From: Manihot esculenta
Lineage: Eukaryota > Streptophyta > Magnoliopsida > Malpighiales > Euphorbiaceae
Reading direction: 5' to 3'
Length of the DNA: 64,000 bases
NCBI RefSeq assembly: GCF_001659605.2
Contig: NC_035170.2
Span: forward strand, 4,836,001 to 4,900,000
In this document: piece after piece, positions 24,596 through 37,391 of the stretch
How positions within the stretch are numbered: position 1 is the stretch's first letter
Layout: each line of letters starts with the position of its first letter
The notes under the pieces: model-generated
Told to the model about the DNA's origin: nothing
Databases searched by the model: none
The model's input: only the letters and a program-made list of their open reading frames with translations
Made by a program: the position numbers and the translations under genes

Positions 24596-25859
24596 GTGAT
24601 TAAAATGTATAATTCGATTATATGGTTATACACGAGACGAAAAATATATTTTATTGTTGCAATTAGTCTTACCTCTCCTTTGGAAGATGAATTTCTAATT
24701 AAGGCATATGTTTTTATCCCCTTGATGAGATTTTGAAAACGTATTCCTATTTAGTCTAATTTGAAATTAGTGGCTAAAAACATATTATTCACTTGCTAAA
24801 TCCAAATTTAGGTTTTGGTACCCTAATCTCCTACTAAAAGAAAAGGAGAGTTTCTCCCAATTGTTTTTTTAAAGTAGTTAGCTATCCCAGCTTATTCCAA
24901 TGGATAAAAGAATTTCCAAGTAAATATCAAAGCGAGTGTTAAAACTAACACAATATTAAAAATATATGTAAACACTCACAATTTCAATAATAGATAAAAT
25001 AAAAAAATAAAAATTAAACATTATTTGACTGCAAGGTCTATATTTATAGATAAAACAGAGATAAAATTTTACTATAATAAAAAAGAGTGATACAGTTCCT
25101 CAAAATTATAAAAACTCTAATCCTAGTATATTTTCTAAACTCTCATATCATAGGGGATAAAAAAAAAAAATATGTATGTATGATCCTTCATCCCGACATA
25201 GATTTTTATTTTTTTGGTCAATTCGGCTATAGCGCGAAATTTTTTAGATCGAGTGGTAATTCAACAAATAAAAAAAATATATTCAAAATACAAAACACAT
25301 AAATAACACTTACTAAGTTTATGGATTTCATCAACTATGCACTGCATTAACACAGTTAGAGACCTGTAATATTAATAACTGAATATTTTGTAAGCATAAT
25401 ACGACAGAATGTCAATAATTTGAATTTGGATAAGTTTTTCTTCTACGGAATTCACCCTTCTTATATCTAAAAAAAAACATCATTTTCTACTGTTTTCAAT
25501 TGAATTATACTATTTAACTATAACATAACAAGAAATTAATAGTCCAATTAAAAAATATTATTGCTACATAGCTTTTAACTTAATAAAACTTTATTTTAAT
25601 TAAAATTTATAAATTCTAATCTTTTGATTTGGTAATGACTTATTACCAAACTTTCACGAGTTTTTATCCATTTGATTTAATATTTTCAATTGAATTAATT
25701 TTTTAGACTCTTCGAAAATATTAATTATTTTAATAGTTGTTAATTATTTTAATAGTGGATAACTATTTTAATAATGGTTAGTTAAATTTTTATTTTCATA
25801 ATTTCCTGTCTCACCTATTCAATAATAATATTTTAACTGAATAAAAAATGATGACTGTC
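24596..25859. other. AT-rich intergenic DNA, no gene recognised
   Basis: Nothing supported. A 71-codon plus-strand ORF at 25087-25302 is low-complexity and not recognisable. Confidence 0.5.
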
Positions 25860-26170
25860 GAGCTTTTGGCAATCAGATTGAGACTGAGTTATGGAGAAGG
25901 ACGTAGATCTGAAACCCATTAAACTCTTTAGAGCATATTGAGTCAGTATCGCGCCATCCAATCTGTGACTAGAGCAGGTTGGATTGACTCCATGCTCGGA
26001 TCCACTAGATGAGAGCCTAGTCCGGTGTCGTAATGTGAGATAGGAAAGCAGGTCCGGTTATCTCGCAGTTCTATGAACATGCGCGTCAAAAAGAAATTAA
26101 ATGGCCGCCTGATAGAGATTGGTATGCTGTTATATCCATGCGAAAGGAAATTATGCGTCACTAGAAAATA
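25860..26170 (-). repeat. LTR-like fragment
   Basis: A GC-richer island in A/T DNA. Its reverse complement contains CAGGCGGCCATTTAATTT preceded by a CCAATCTCTAT-type motif, matching the order in the LTR-like block at 63400-63480 (GCGACCCTCTCTGTGTCAGG, then CGGCCATTTAATTCC). It overlaps a 94-codon ORF with no coding character. Confidence 0.4.
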
Positions 26171-26229
26171 AGAAAAAATAAATAAAAGTAAGGAGATGTG
26201 ATCTTTCCATGCTAATTTTACGTTCATAC

Positions 26230-28100
26230 TTTAAAATTTATTTTTTTAATTTTAGAATATTAAAAAAATATTAAATACTGCTTATAAAAATTAATGTTAA
26301 ACAGAACATTAAACATGCTGGGAAGAAAATTTTCCATATAATAAAACACTCAATATTGCTAATGTTACCATATTTATTAAATATATTAGTAAATGTGGTA
26401 TTATTTGACGGATAATATTAAATATGAAAAAATTGATTTGAAGTGAGAAAATTCATAGCTAAAAGCATTTCAATTTTGTCTTTTTTAAATGCTAATATTT
26501 GTTTTACATGTGTAACCCTTTGTAATTTTATTATTTACTGTCTAGATTTCATTATTAATAATAATTTGAATCTTATATCTTGAAAATTAAATTATTTACT
26601 CCTTTGATTGCTTCTGTCATAAATTTAAGTCCTTTTTCTCCATTTTATCGTTTATATTTTAAGATAATATTAAAAATTATATTTATTAATAAACGAAAAT
26701 TTTACTATTAAATATTAAAAATTTATGGTTAAAAATTATTAACACCATTTTATTCGGCCATTAAATTATTTTTAGAGATTTATGGTTAAAAATTTTTAAT
26801 GAAAATATTATACATTAGTTGTTAATATTAATTACGATAATATTATAATCACTGGTTAAAGTTATACTAATAATAAAAATTTCATTTCATTTAAAAAAAA
26901 ATAAAAATTTAATCCGATCGTAAAAAATTTAATAATGATAATAAAAATTATCATGAAAATTTAAATTAAAAAAAATATTTTTTTAATATAATAATTTTAA
27001 AATAGTCAAATATTAAAAATAATTGAATACATAATCTTTTTTATAAAAAAATTAATTTATACTCACAGTGAATTTACATAATTTAAAAATAATAGTATTT
27101 ATTAATTTATAATAATTTTAACTGATAAATTATTTATTTTCTTTTGAGGTGAAATTTGAAAGAAAAAAAAATTACTTCCTAACGATCAACCCTCTTTTTT
27201 AAAATTTAATATAACAATAATTAATTACATTTAATTATTATATATGCATCATTAATTTGAAAAAGTGAAATTAATTGTTATCCTTTTGTCATTAAAAATT
27301 ATAATTTTTTACTTTTTTTTATACTATAATAATATATAAATTAACTATTAAATTCTATTTTATTTTATTTTTAAAATTTTTTAATATTTAATAAAATTTA
27401 ATTTATTTAAGAGATTAATTAATGAAATTTTTTAAATTATTTACTATTTAATGATTAAAGTTAAGAGAATGACTCATAAATAAATTTTTAAAAATTTTAA
27501 AAATATTTTAATATATTTTAAATTTTTTATAATATAAAGAATAAATAGTAAATTTTCTTCAAAAACATCAATGTTGAAAAGTTATTTTACATCATTCCAA
27601 TTAGGCATTGGCCCTTCTAGTGAGTTAATTGATATTTAAATGTGTGATTTTATATTTTTAAAAATAATTTTAACATTATTAAATTAAAGCCATCAATATA
27701 TAATTCTTTTAAAAAATTTTTAGTTGTCTTTTCTTTTTAATTCTATTGATTTTGATTTGAATTCCTTTTTTAGTTATCTTTTCTTTTTAATTCTTTTAAA
27801 AAAAATTTAGTTGTCTTTTCTTTTTAAATTTTTTTTTCTTTTTACTTTTGTATGTTTTAATCTTTACAACGTTGAAATTAATACTTGCTTCAATTTTTAT
27901 TATGTAAAAGATATATTTAAAATAATAAATTTTTTCCATCTTTTATAATATACATACTATTTATATTCGTCTACTAAAAATTAAATAAATCACATCAAAT
28001 TTATTTGTAATTTTAAGAGAAAAATCATGAGGTTTCATTTGTTTAACATAATTTATTTTTTTTAAAAAAATTCAAATAAAATTTTTTATAAAATTTAAAA
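26230..28100. other. AT-rich intergenic DNA, no gene recognised
   Basis: Long A/T tracts. Short imperfect duplications of TTTAGTTGTCTTTTCTTTTTAA occur at about 27720-27830. Confidence 0.6.
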
Positions 28101-28560
28101 ATTTATAATTTAGTCTCTAAATATTACCATTATTATAAATTTCTAAATTTTCATAAATTTATTAAAATATTTTTATCTTTTTTTACCAATAAAATAATTA
28201 TTCCATCTATTTTTATCGTTAAAAATATAACAAAATATACCAAATTACCCTCCCTCTTCTCCTCATCTTCGATTCTTCCTTCATTATTATTTTCTTCTTC
28301 TCCTACTTCTTATTTTTCTTATTCTTTTTCTTCCTTTTCATCTTCTTTTTTTTCTTTCTTCATCTTTTCTTTGAAAAGGAGAAGGAGAGGCTACTTTATT
28401 AATAAAGAGAAATAATAAAGACGTTTTAATAGATCTAAAAAAAGATAATGACATTTTAATAGATCAAAACAAAATAAGAACATTTTAATAAATTTTTAAA
28501 AATATAAAAACTAACTTGTTAATAATAATAATACTCAAAAACTAAATAAATAATTTTATT
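28101..28560. mobile_element. MITE-like element with long imperfect inverted ends
   Basis: The left arm (28101-28180: ATTTAGTCTCTAAATATTAC...AAATTTATTAAAATATT) is complementary to the right arm (about 28475-28560), which read in reverse gives ATTTAGTTTTTGAGTATTAT...AAATTTATTAAAATGTT. About 75 bp of imperfect terminal inverted repeat around a pyrimidine-rich core (TTC/TTCC tracts, 28245-28372) fits a Mutator-type MITE. Target duplications are not resolved in this A/T context. Confidence 0.45.
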
Positions 28561-29225
28561 TAAGAACTAAATTAAATTTTAAAATTTTTTTCTTTCATCT
28601 CTTTTTAATTTTTAATGAAAAAAAGAATTATTTTATTGAAAGAAAAAAAAATATTTTAATAGATCTATAAAAATATAGAAATAAATCATAATATCTATGA
28701 ATTAAATAGTAAATTTTTTATATAAAATTTTATAAATTAAAAAAATAAGAAATTATTTAATTTTGGATAAAAAATTTAATAAAAATAATTAAATTAAATT
28801 ATTTTAAAAAGATAAAATTTTGTATTTTTTTCAGTTACCGATAAGTTTCGAGGTAGTTTACCCATACAAATTAAACTTCAAAAGAAAATCTCGTCATTCT
28901 TTTCTAGAAATCCACAAGGAATAATCTTTGAGGGAAAAAATTCTCTTAAAAACTAGCAAATGGATCGTAAATTAATTCTAAATCGTACATTACTTTTACT
29001 TTCATACTTTCATTCATGATGAATTTCTACGCTTTCTTTCATTTTCTTTTACTTTCTCTCTGCTAATTTTTCTTCTTTCAGTTTTCTCTTATTTTTCGTT
29101 TCTCTTTTGCTTTTTTTTTCATATATTTTCTAATATTTTCATTAATATAATTAAATTTCCATTTTTTAATACGATTCACTCTATAATTATTTTTTTTTAT
29201 TTAATCTATTTTTCATTTTTATTTT
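28561..29225. other. AT-rich intergenic DNA, no gene recognised
   Basis: A/T and T/C-rich tracts. Nothing supported. Confidence 0.5.
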
Positions 29226-29690
29226 ATTATTACCAAGAACATGACGCCTCGCAGCTCCTGATTGCGTCACTGTAAAATTGTACTACGCTAACAAAACCTT
29301 CTCATGAATTCTCCTCGAACTTTACGAATTGGAATTATAATGATGAAGTTAGGCAAAGCAGGTCTGCTTCATGTGGTTTTGGCAGCTTTTTTTTTTTTTT
29401 TTCTTTCTTAATTTTGTTATTTATTTAAAAAATTAAAATGAAATAATTAATAATAATAAACTGCGCATTAGGTTAGGTCCTCGAAAGAAAATAAGCATGT
29501 TGTAGAAATTGTACGGCCACAGTTCTCTCTGCTTTTGAGAAAAGTTGCTGCTTGCTTTTTCCCGCCGGTTCATCTCCCTCGTCACCTTTTTTTCCTGTCT
29601 GTAATGTTTTCTGCGTGTTGCTGCCATCGGAGTTCCATAAACCCTAGCTGCTATTATTGATATGGGCCCCAACCAAGATGTAAATCGATA
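29226..29690. other. Isolated mixed-composition island with telo-box and site II motifs
   Basis: Within A/T DNA, 29636-29672 reads AAACCCTAGCTGC on the plus strand and shortly after ATATGGGCCCC. AAACCCTA (telo box) and TGGGCC (site II) together are typical of promoters of plant ribosomal-protein and other growth genes. No convincing downstream gene is present. A minus-strand ORF (MAATRRKHYRQEKK..., about 29627 downward) is basic but unrecognised. It may be a displaced promoter or first-exon fragment. Confidence 0.3.
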
Positions 29691-30582
29691 AAATATTTGA
29701 AAAATCATTATATTCGAACTCAATTAATATTATTATTATTTGAATACATTTTAAATCAACTAAACTTTATTTTAAATTATTTAAATTCAAGTCAAAATTA
29801 ATTATTATTAATAAAATATTTTTTTAATTTTATATATATTATAATTAATAATTTTTATTAAAAGATTAGTGCTTCTAAAAATATTTAAAATTTAATTTTT
29901 AAATTCAAATTCAAATCCATCTCAAACAATTATATACTAATTAAATTTATATTATTATGATTTAGTCTCTAACCGCAACAAATAACTATACAATTAAAAT
30001 AATTTATATTTAAAAAATAATTTTTATAAAATAATTTATTTTTTATTATTTAATTTTAATTAAAAATTAAAATTTATTACTAAATTTATATATAAAAATT
30101 TTAATAAATATTTCAAAGTATTAAAAATAATTTTCTCTTTTAAAAACCAAAGTAATTTTCTTTAAAATAATTTTTTAATTAAAAAATATTTTTATTAATT
30201 AAAATTTTTAAATATTTTAAATATTAAAAAATACGAAAAATATTTTTTAAAAAAATAAATGGAACATAATAAAATCTCCAAATATTGATAATTGATTATA
30301 ATGAAAGCAATATAATACTTATCAATGTTATTTTATGATGCTATCACTGATTATGTTAAGATTATTAAAATTTAAAATTATTTTGCAATAAATTATTTAG
30401 TAGAATTATTTTGTAATTTTTTCATAAATAATTAGTTTTTCTTATTTCAACATGTTTTTTTAACATTATTTATATTTATTATATTTAGAGGTTTTCGATA
30501 ATTAATTGATTAAATTTAAATTCAAACCTTTTTAGACTATTATTACACATAATTATTTAGTTTTCTAATTAAATTTAAGAGT
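29691..30582. other. AT-rich intergenic DNA, no gene recognised
   Basis: Almost pure A/T. Nothing supported. Confidence 0.6.
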
Positions 30583-31036
30583 GAGTAGTGTTCGGTTCAA
30601 ACTGAAGAAACCAACCGAACTGAATTAATTTAAAAATTTAGTTTAATTTTTTATTCATTTTGCTTCGATTTAATTTTTAATTTTAAAAATTTCAGTTATT
30701 GCAGTTCGGTTCAGTTTTAATTAAAAAAATCAAAAAAATCAAATCCATTATTGATAATAATATGTTATTTTTAATAATATAAAAAAATTAAATCATATTA
30801 AAATTAAAATATTTTAATTAAATTTTAAAATATTAAAATAAAGTATAAAAAATAAAAAATTTATTAAAAATGAAAACCGATCAAACTAAATAGAATCAAA
30901 CCAAATTAGACCGATTCGATTCGATTCGATTTTTAACTAAAATTAATTCAATTTAATTTTCATAAATATTAAAATTTTAAATTTTAATTTATTTAATTCG
31001 TTTCGATTTTAATCCAAACCAACCGAATGATCACTC
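30583..31036. mobile_element. Second MITE related to the 2491-2894 element
   Basis: The left end GAGTAGTGTTCGGTTCAAACTG pairs imperfectly with the right end, which reversed reads GAGTGATCATTCGGTTGGTTTGG. The interior has CAGTTCGGTTCAG and CCGATTCGATTCGATTCG tracts like the first copy. I could not define a target-site duplication. Confidence 0.5.
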
Positions 31037-32470
31037 GTAACTCAATCCAATCTATATATATATTATTAATAGGATAATCATTCAACCATCTAATAGTCCC
31101 ATACCATTAATCATTAAAATAAAATTTGTTAATTAATATTATATTAATTATAAAATATAATAAAAAATTATTCAAAATTTAACTATAAATTTATTAATAT
31201 AATAAAAGTAGAATATTAATGAGAAAGTATCATAAAAATTAAATAAAAATATAATAATTAAATTTAAATAATACATTTCAAATAATAAAGAAGTAAAAAA
31301 CATCTAATTAATTTTATATATTTTTAAATGTTTTAAATTAAAAATAATTAACTTTAAAATAAAATTTATAACTTTAATTTTAATTTTTCAGATATTAAAA
31401 AATTAAAATAATTTCTGTATGGTATTTTTTTTTTTTTGGAAATGTGATTAATTTTAATTTTATGAAAATAAAAATAAAAAATATATTATATATTATTTTA
31501 ACTTTTTTTAAAAAATGTGATTACTTTTAAATTTTATATGAATTAAAAAAATAAAATAATTTCTACATATTAATTTAACATTTTCTAAAAAATATGACTA
31601 ATTAACCTTTTTCAGAAATGTAATTAATTTTAATTTTATAAAAATTAAAAAATTATTATACTTAACTTAATTGCAGAAAAATAAAATAATGTATTTATAA
31701 AATATACTGCAGATGCAAAAATATAGTTAATTTTAATTTTTTAAAAATTAAAAATTAAGAATAAAAATAATTAAATTGAAATATTATAGTAATAATAATA
31801 TTATTATTATAAAAAAATCTAATTAATATTATATTCAAACTAAACATAAAAATTAAAAAAATAAAAAAATTAGAATTAAAATATATAATTAATAGAAAAT
31901 AGTTATTTGTTGGTTAATCAATAAAAATCTATATAAATTAAATAAAATATCTAAACTAATTCAACATAATTATTTAATCATTTATTATGTAATAATTCTT
32001 ATTATTTAATAAAATTAATAAATATTTTTTAAAAAAATTATTATAGTACAATTATAATACAAATGAGAAGTAAAATAAATAGTTTATTACTAATTAATTT
32101 TATTCTAATGTTATAAAAATGTTAAAATTAATAATTTTACCTGAAATTGTTGATTTTAAAATTTAGTAATTTACAAGACAATTAAATTAGTGTTCTATTA
32201 TCATAAAACCAAATTACTATGACTATATCTATCAAAATTAGTTAAAAAGATTGTTATAATATAAAATTAAAAAATATATTATTTAATCAATTTATTATAT
32301 TTCTTGTAGCATAAAATAAGCATATTTTTTTAAAAAATTATTATAATAAAATTATAAATAGATTGTAGATAAAATAAATAGTGTATTAACAATTAAATTT
32401 ATCTTAATGTAATGATAAAAAACTTTAAAATTAATAATTTTATTTTTTTTATTTTGCATAAAATTGATTT
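31037..32470. other. AT-rich intergenic DNA, no gene recognised
   Basis: Almost pure A/T, including a 10-T run at about 31429. Nothing supported. Confidence 0.6.
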
Positions 32471-32705
32471 TAAATAGATGTACTGCTTTTCCACCGTCAG
32501 CAACCATTTAATTTCTCTACGGCGCTCATACTGATAGAGTCGTAGTATAGCTGAATTTGTTTCCCTATTTTCCCATCACATCAGATGAGCTGAGTCCCTT
32601 TTAGATAAATCTAACCCGATCAGCCCGATTATTCGACTGTGGATTAAATTGCCTGTTGATAGACTAGCTTGCGTAATGAGCTATAAAAGGTTTCGAACTG
32701 AACTC
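32471..32705 (+). repeat. LTR-like fragment with TATA motif
   Basis: A GC-richer block containing CAGCAACCATTTAATTTCTC, CCCATCACATCAGATGAGCTG and, near its end, GAGCTATAAAAGGTTTCG. The ATTTAATT block and the terminal TATA resemble the LTR-like blocks at 63255-63735 and upstream of the coiled-coil ORFs. The boundaries are approximate. Confidence 0.4.
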
Positions 32706-33323
32706 TAATTTTTTAAAAAATAATATAATATAATTATAAAATAAATGATTGGTAAAATAAATTATCATAATATAAAAAAATACTGCCTTAGCCTATTTAT
32801 TATTATAAATGAAATATTATAAATATTTTAGTACAATATAAAACTTTATATATAATAATGCTTCTTATATAATAAAGTTATTAAGTCCAATATTTTTCAA
32901 ATATTGACTAAATACAATTATAAAATAAATTGTAAGTAAATTAAATAATGTATTAATTATTAAACTTATGTTAATAGAATAGAATTTTAAAATTAATAAT
33001 TTTTATATTTTTATTTTACATAAAATATTTTATTTTAAATTTAGCCGTTTATAATTTAAAAAATATGACTAACATTTTATTATTAATTATTTTATTTATA
33101 ATTATTTTGTAATTTAATAAAAGATTGTTATTTTTAAAATTGTAATCTTATTAAAAATATTAATACTTATTTATTTTAATATTTATTTTTTTAATAGTCT
33201 TAAAATTTTAATTATTATAAATAAAAATAATATTACCAGTTATTTTAAAATAATAAAACAATAATATTAGAAAAAAAAATCTTATATGAATTTACTTTAT
33301 CAAACAAAATGTTAGTTGCTAAT
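32706..33323. other. AT-rich intergenic DNA, no gene recognised
   Basis: Nothing supported. Confidence 0.5.
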
Positions 33324-33613
33324 TGATATGAAGCAAACGGTGCGTTTCTTTGTGCTTCTGTTCTAGTGAGGTGCGATAGTCGACCAGTTTTGGTCATGCA
33401 ATTCAGAAGGCTGCTCTCTTCTTGTTGCTTTCATTTCCGTATAATTAGCGAGTTAATTTTTGGTTTCAATTGTAGTACTAAGTAGTGAGAATTATGCGTT
33501 GTATTTTCAGTTTTTATTAATGAATATAACTCTCTCGTAGAGAAAAGATTTCTCTATTTATTTCTTCCTTTTCCATTCTTTTTATTTTTATTTATTTTTT
33601 TAATTTTTATCCA
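33324..33613 (+). repeat. 5' LTR of the deleted Ty3 element
   Basis: 290 bp, TG...CA bounded. Shares AATTAGCGAGTTAATTTTTGG and GTATTTTCAGTTTTTATTAA with the right LTR, with substitutions. Confidence 0.65.
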
Positions 33614-33877
33614 TTAGTATCAAAGCAAATGATCTCAGCCATGGTAGGAGATACCAGATCTCAAGAATGGAGAAAAGAGATGGCTAACTTAGTTCTTTAA
33701 TTTGAGGGGAACAAGTTAGAGTCTAGGCTTAAAAAAATGGAGGTTTCTTTTTTTTTTTCTAAATCGTGCAGAAAATAAAAGTGAAATAAAAATTATATGT
33801 GATTTTCGAATACGGTTAGAAGACATGTTTGCTTGATGAACAAGTTTGATATTTTAAGTGTCGAATAACAGTTTGAA

Positions 33878-33918
33878 ATTTTGAGTGTCGAATAAATATG
33901 TTATTCGACACTCAAAAT
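33878..33918. repeat. Perfect 18-bp inverted repeat, 5-nt loop
   Basis: Arm ATTTTGAGTGTCGAATAA (33878-33895), loop ATATG, exact reverse-complement arm (33901-33918). Part of a block (33860-34320) rich in GTGTCGAATAA and TTCGACACT motifs. Confidence 0.85.
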
Positions 33919-34185
33919 GTCGAATAATTATTTTGCTAACATAACATGATATTTTAGCAGTCACGTGACATATTTTTTTAATATTAAATTTATATTATAT
34001 TTTTACTGTATTAGATGTAATTATTAAAAAATAAATATTTAACATTAATTTTTTTTTATTTTCAGAAATTGAAAAATTATTTTCATTACATAAAACATCG
34101 AATAATTTTTTCAATCCTTATAGTATCGAACAAGTATAAATGTCAAACAAGTCCCTCTTGTTCGACACTTACCGAGTAAAATGAT

Positions 34186-34307
34186 TATTCAACACTTACA
34201 ATATCGAACAAGTATCTTGTTCAACACTCAAAGTGTCAAATATTATTCAACACTCACAATATCGAACAAGTATCTTGTTCAACACTCAAAGTATCAAACA
34301 TATTTGT
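34186..34307. repeat. Two-unit tandem repeat, about 57 bp
   Basis: The unit starts ATTCAACACT(T/C)ACAATATCG and includes AACAAGTATCTTGTTCAACA. Same motif family as the hairpin at 33878. It interrupts the gag remnant. Confidence 0.75.
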
Positions 34308-35981
34308 TTGGAACAAGCATGCTACACCCTGAATCTGAATATATATTTCGGTTATTCATGATTTTCATGTTTTTCTTTTTATTTTTCTACATGAAGAAAT
34401 GATGAATGAGCTAGAGGGATTGATTTTGAGCAATAGCAAAAGTGAATAGCAAGCTAGTGGCTCTAAGAGTGAAAGGCTCAAGAGCAGCTGAAGACAATAA
34501 GGACAACAACAGTCCTTGGGAGAGCAACACTAAGTTGGAGTTTCCAATGTTTGATGGAGATGACTTTAAAGGATGGCTGCTAAGATGGGAATACTTCTTT
34601 GAGGTAAGTAAGATACTCCCGGGAATTGAGTTAAGATAGCTGCAATTCATCTAGAGGATAGGGTTATTCAATGGCATCAAGGGCATATTAGAACCTATAA
34701 TGCTAATGCATATGCGAGTTGGGATGTTTACGTCAAGTCTTTGGGGGGCCAGATATGGAAGCCAGACATATGATGATCCTATGATTGAGTTGAGGAACTT
34801 GAAGCAGACATGTCCTACAAGATTATATGAATGCTTTTGATCAGCTCTATGCAGAGGCAAGTATCATTGAGTTTTTTCCATCTGGTCTTAATGATGAGAT
34901 ACAAATGTCTATAAGAATATTGTCTTCTTATGAGAGAGAAATGTTTGCTATTCTATTAGCTCTCAAACATTGGGAGCATTTTTGTTGCCTAGGCATTTTA
35001 TCATACAGACTTATGACTATGAGATCTAGTACAAAAGAGGTGTACAATTAAGCAGCAGATGCTCTTTCCAGAATCAATTCAACCCCCATTGCTGCCATCA
35101 CTATTTAGATAATTCCTGATCAACTTATAGCAGCTATTCAACATAGTTGGCAGATTGATCCTATGCTTGCTCAGGTCATTATTGATTAGTAGAAAGATCC
35201 ACAATCTCACTCCAAATTCAATGGGAGGGAAAATAAACTCAGAAGGAAGAAGAAAAGGAAGGCTAGTGGTAGGCAACTATGAGGATCTCAAGAGCAAGCT
35301 TTTTGAATTATATCATGATTCTACTATGGAAGAGCATTCTCAGACAGATGGCCAAAATTGAGGTTGTAAATAGGTGCCTGGAAACATATCTTTGATGCTG
35401 TGTGGTGACATTCCTACTCAGATGAGGCAGATTGCTGATAACAAAGGATTGAAAGGCAATTTCAGGTGGAAGACTTGGTGTATTTAAGGCTGCATCCTTA
35501 CTTCGAACATTCTCTTTCTCGTCCGTATCATAAATTGGTAGCTAAGAATTAAGGCCCTTCTGTCATCCTGGAGAATATTAATTCAATAGCTTATAGATTG
35601 TTGCTTCCTCTTGATGCTAAGTTGCATAATGTGTCTCATGTCTCTCTTAAATATGCTCATTTCTTTATTGTTGCTTCGCCAATCTATCACAATTGCTAGA
35701 CTCACTACTTTTAAATAATCCGGTCTAACTCCCCAAAAATTAGTTGAAAGGGAGGAGCGCAAGGAAGAAAGTGTCTAAACCTTTTATAAGGAGCACGTTA
35801 TTCCTATCCAAATCGAGGAGGGATTCAACGATCACTACTACAATCACTACCATATCCTCACTTAGTCAGTAACAAAAGAGTGGTTAACAAGAGAAATCAA
35901 GTTGCCATACAATGGTTGATATTCAAATTTGTTTTTCAAACTTTGTTCCTTGAGAATAAGGAACTTCATGAGGGGAGGCAA

Positions 35982-36358
35982 TTAATACGAAGCAAAAGTT
36001 CTTGTATTTTTAGTTAATGAAATTGTGAGTATTTAGATACGTTTATATCGTGTATAGCAGATAAATAAATAAAACTTAATGTGTTTAAATTAAACAGTGT
36101 ATTTTATTTTTTATTTTTTTTAGCAATGAAATATAATGATCGACCGATTTAAGTCATATAATTTAAAAGGTTGCTTTGTTTTTATTACTTTTCATTTTCA
36201 CAAAATTATCTAGTTAATTTTCGGTTTTAATTGTATTACTATGGTGAGTGAATTGAGAACTATAAGCTGTATTTTCAGTTTTTATCAATCAATACAATTC
36301 TCCTGGAGAGAAAGCTTTCTCTGTATGTTTCTTTCTTCTCTACTCTTATTATTAATCA
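35982..36358 (+). repeat. 3' LTR of the deleted Ty3 element
   Basis: Starts after a purine tract. Worn terminus (TTAATACG against TGATATG on the left). Contains an A/T-rich segment at about 36005-36115 that is missing from the 5' LTR. The end is placed only by alignment to the left copy. Confidence 0.55.
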
Positions 36359-37391
36359 TTAAAAGTTTTAGCGACATAAATTACTTTGCTAAAAATTTTA
36401 ACGATAAATTAGAGAATAGATTTATTTAATAATAGCTCCAATATCATTAACCTTACCATTAGAAATAACTTTAAATATACATCATTTAAAATACTACTTT
36501 TTATGATTTTTCAAATGCAAATTTTGTTTATTTTAATTAGTTTTTTAATTTTATTTTAGATTATCATAAAAACTTAATTTAGTAGAATTAAATGTTAATT
36601 AAGTTTTTGATAATTTTAGTTAAATATTAATGTCTTTAATAATTTTAGTTTAAATAACACCAATATAATTATCTAACTAAATTAAAAATTTTAAATGAAA
36701 ATAAATTTATAATTATTATATCTAGGTAGAGGTATTTTTGGATATATTAATATTTCCTACTTCTTTTTTTAATTATAATTTTCAAATAAATCCTTTTCAA
36801 AAAAAAAATTCAAATAAATATCAAATTGGCTAGAGACAAATCTTATATATCTATTCAATATTAAGATTCTTTTCTCTTTATTCTTAGAATTATTATTTAC
36901 ACTTGTGAAATTTTACTTTTCTCTTATGATATTTCAAAATAATATATATATTTGTTAGTCACATTTAATAGCTTTATGAAACTATATCATTATCATTAAT
37001 TATTATAAACTTTAATTTGACATTTATAGTTTATTAAAATTCTCAGCTATTTAATCAATTTGTTGGTTTTACTCACATATTTTTCCCCTTATAAATAATA
37101 AAAATTTCATCACTATTTAATACTCATCAAATGAAAATAAAATTAGAGACTAGTTAATAGATATGATAAGGTTAGATTTTCAATATTAGTAGTAAATAAT
37201 TTAAAATATGAAGTTTAAAATTTGATTAACAAAATGGCACAAAATTTTAATAACTTCTAAAATTTTGGCTAATTATGCTAAACTTTAAACTTTTGGATTA
37301 TAACTCTAAAGACAATTTTGTAATTAGGTTTTTATAATATTATGAATTATTATATATATATATATATATATATTTGATGATACTGAGATTT
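36359..37391. other. AT-rich intergenic DNA with a TA microsatellite
   Basis: A (TA)n run lies at about 37350-37372. No gene recognised. Confidence 0.5.

Larger units (their letters stand above)
33641..35670 (+). pseudogene. Ty3 gag fused by deletion to RNase H and integrase remnants
   Basis: ATG at 33641 (MVGDTRSQEWRKEMANL, then a stop). After a foreign-looking repeat block (33860-34320) gag resumes at 34442 with TKLEFPMFDGDDFKGW and WEYFFEVSKILPG. Other frames give IHLEDRVIQWHQGH and YDDPMIELRNLKQT, the usual order in plant Ty3 gag. Right after the gag piece MNAFDQLYAEASIIEFFPSG comes YEREMFAILLALKHWEHF, which belongs to RNase H, so protease and reverse transcriptase were deleted. Later pieces are AADALSRI, QTDGQ (integrase) and DLVYLRLHPY...HNVSHVSL (integrase C-terminus). 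Many stops and frameshifts; not translatable. Confidence 0.7.
33324..36358 (+). mobile_element. Internally deleted Ty3 retrotransposon
   Basis: Two related LTRs bracket a broken internal region on the plus strand. Left LTR 33324-33613 starts TGATATGAAGC and ends TTATCCA. It is followed by TTAGTATCAAAGCA, a worn match to the initiator-Met primer-binding site. Right LTR 35982-36358 starts TTAATACGAAGC and is preceded by the purine tract GAGGGGAGGCA. Inside are gag pieces, then part of RNase H, then a scrap of integrase, so protease, reverse transcriptase and most of integrase are gone. The right LTR carries about 90 bp more than the left. The LTRs differ a lot, so the element is old. I could not find a target-site duplication. 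Confidence 0.75.
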
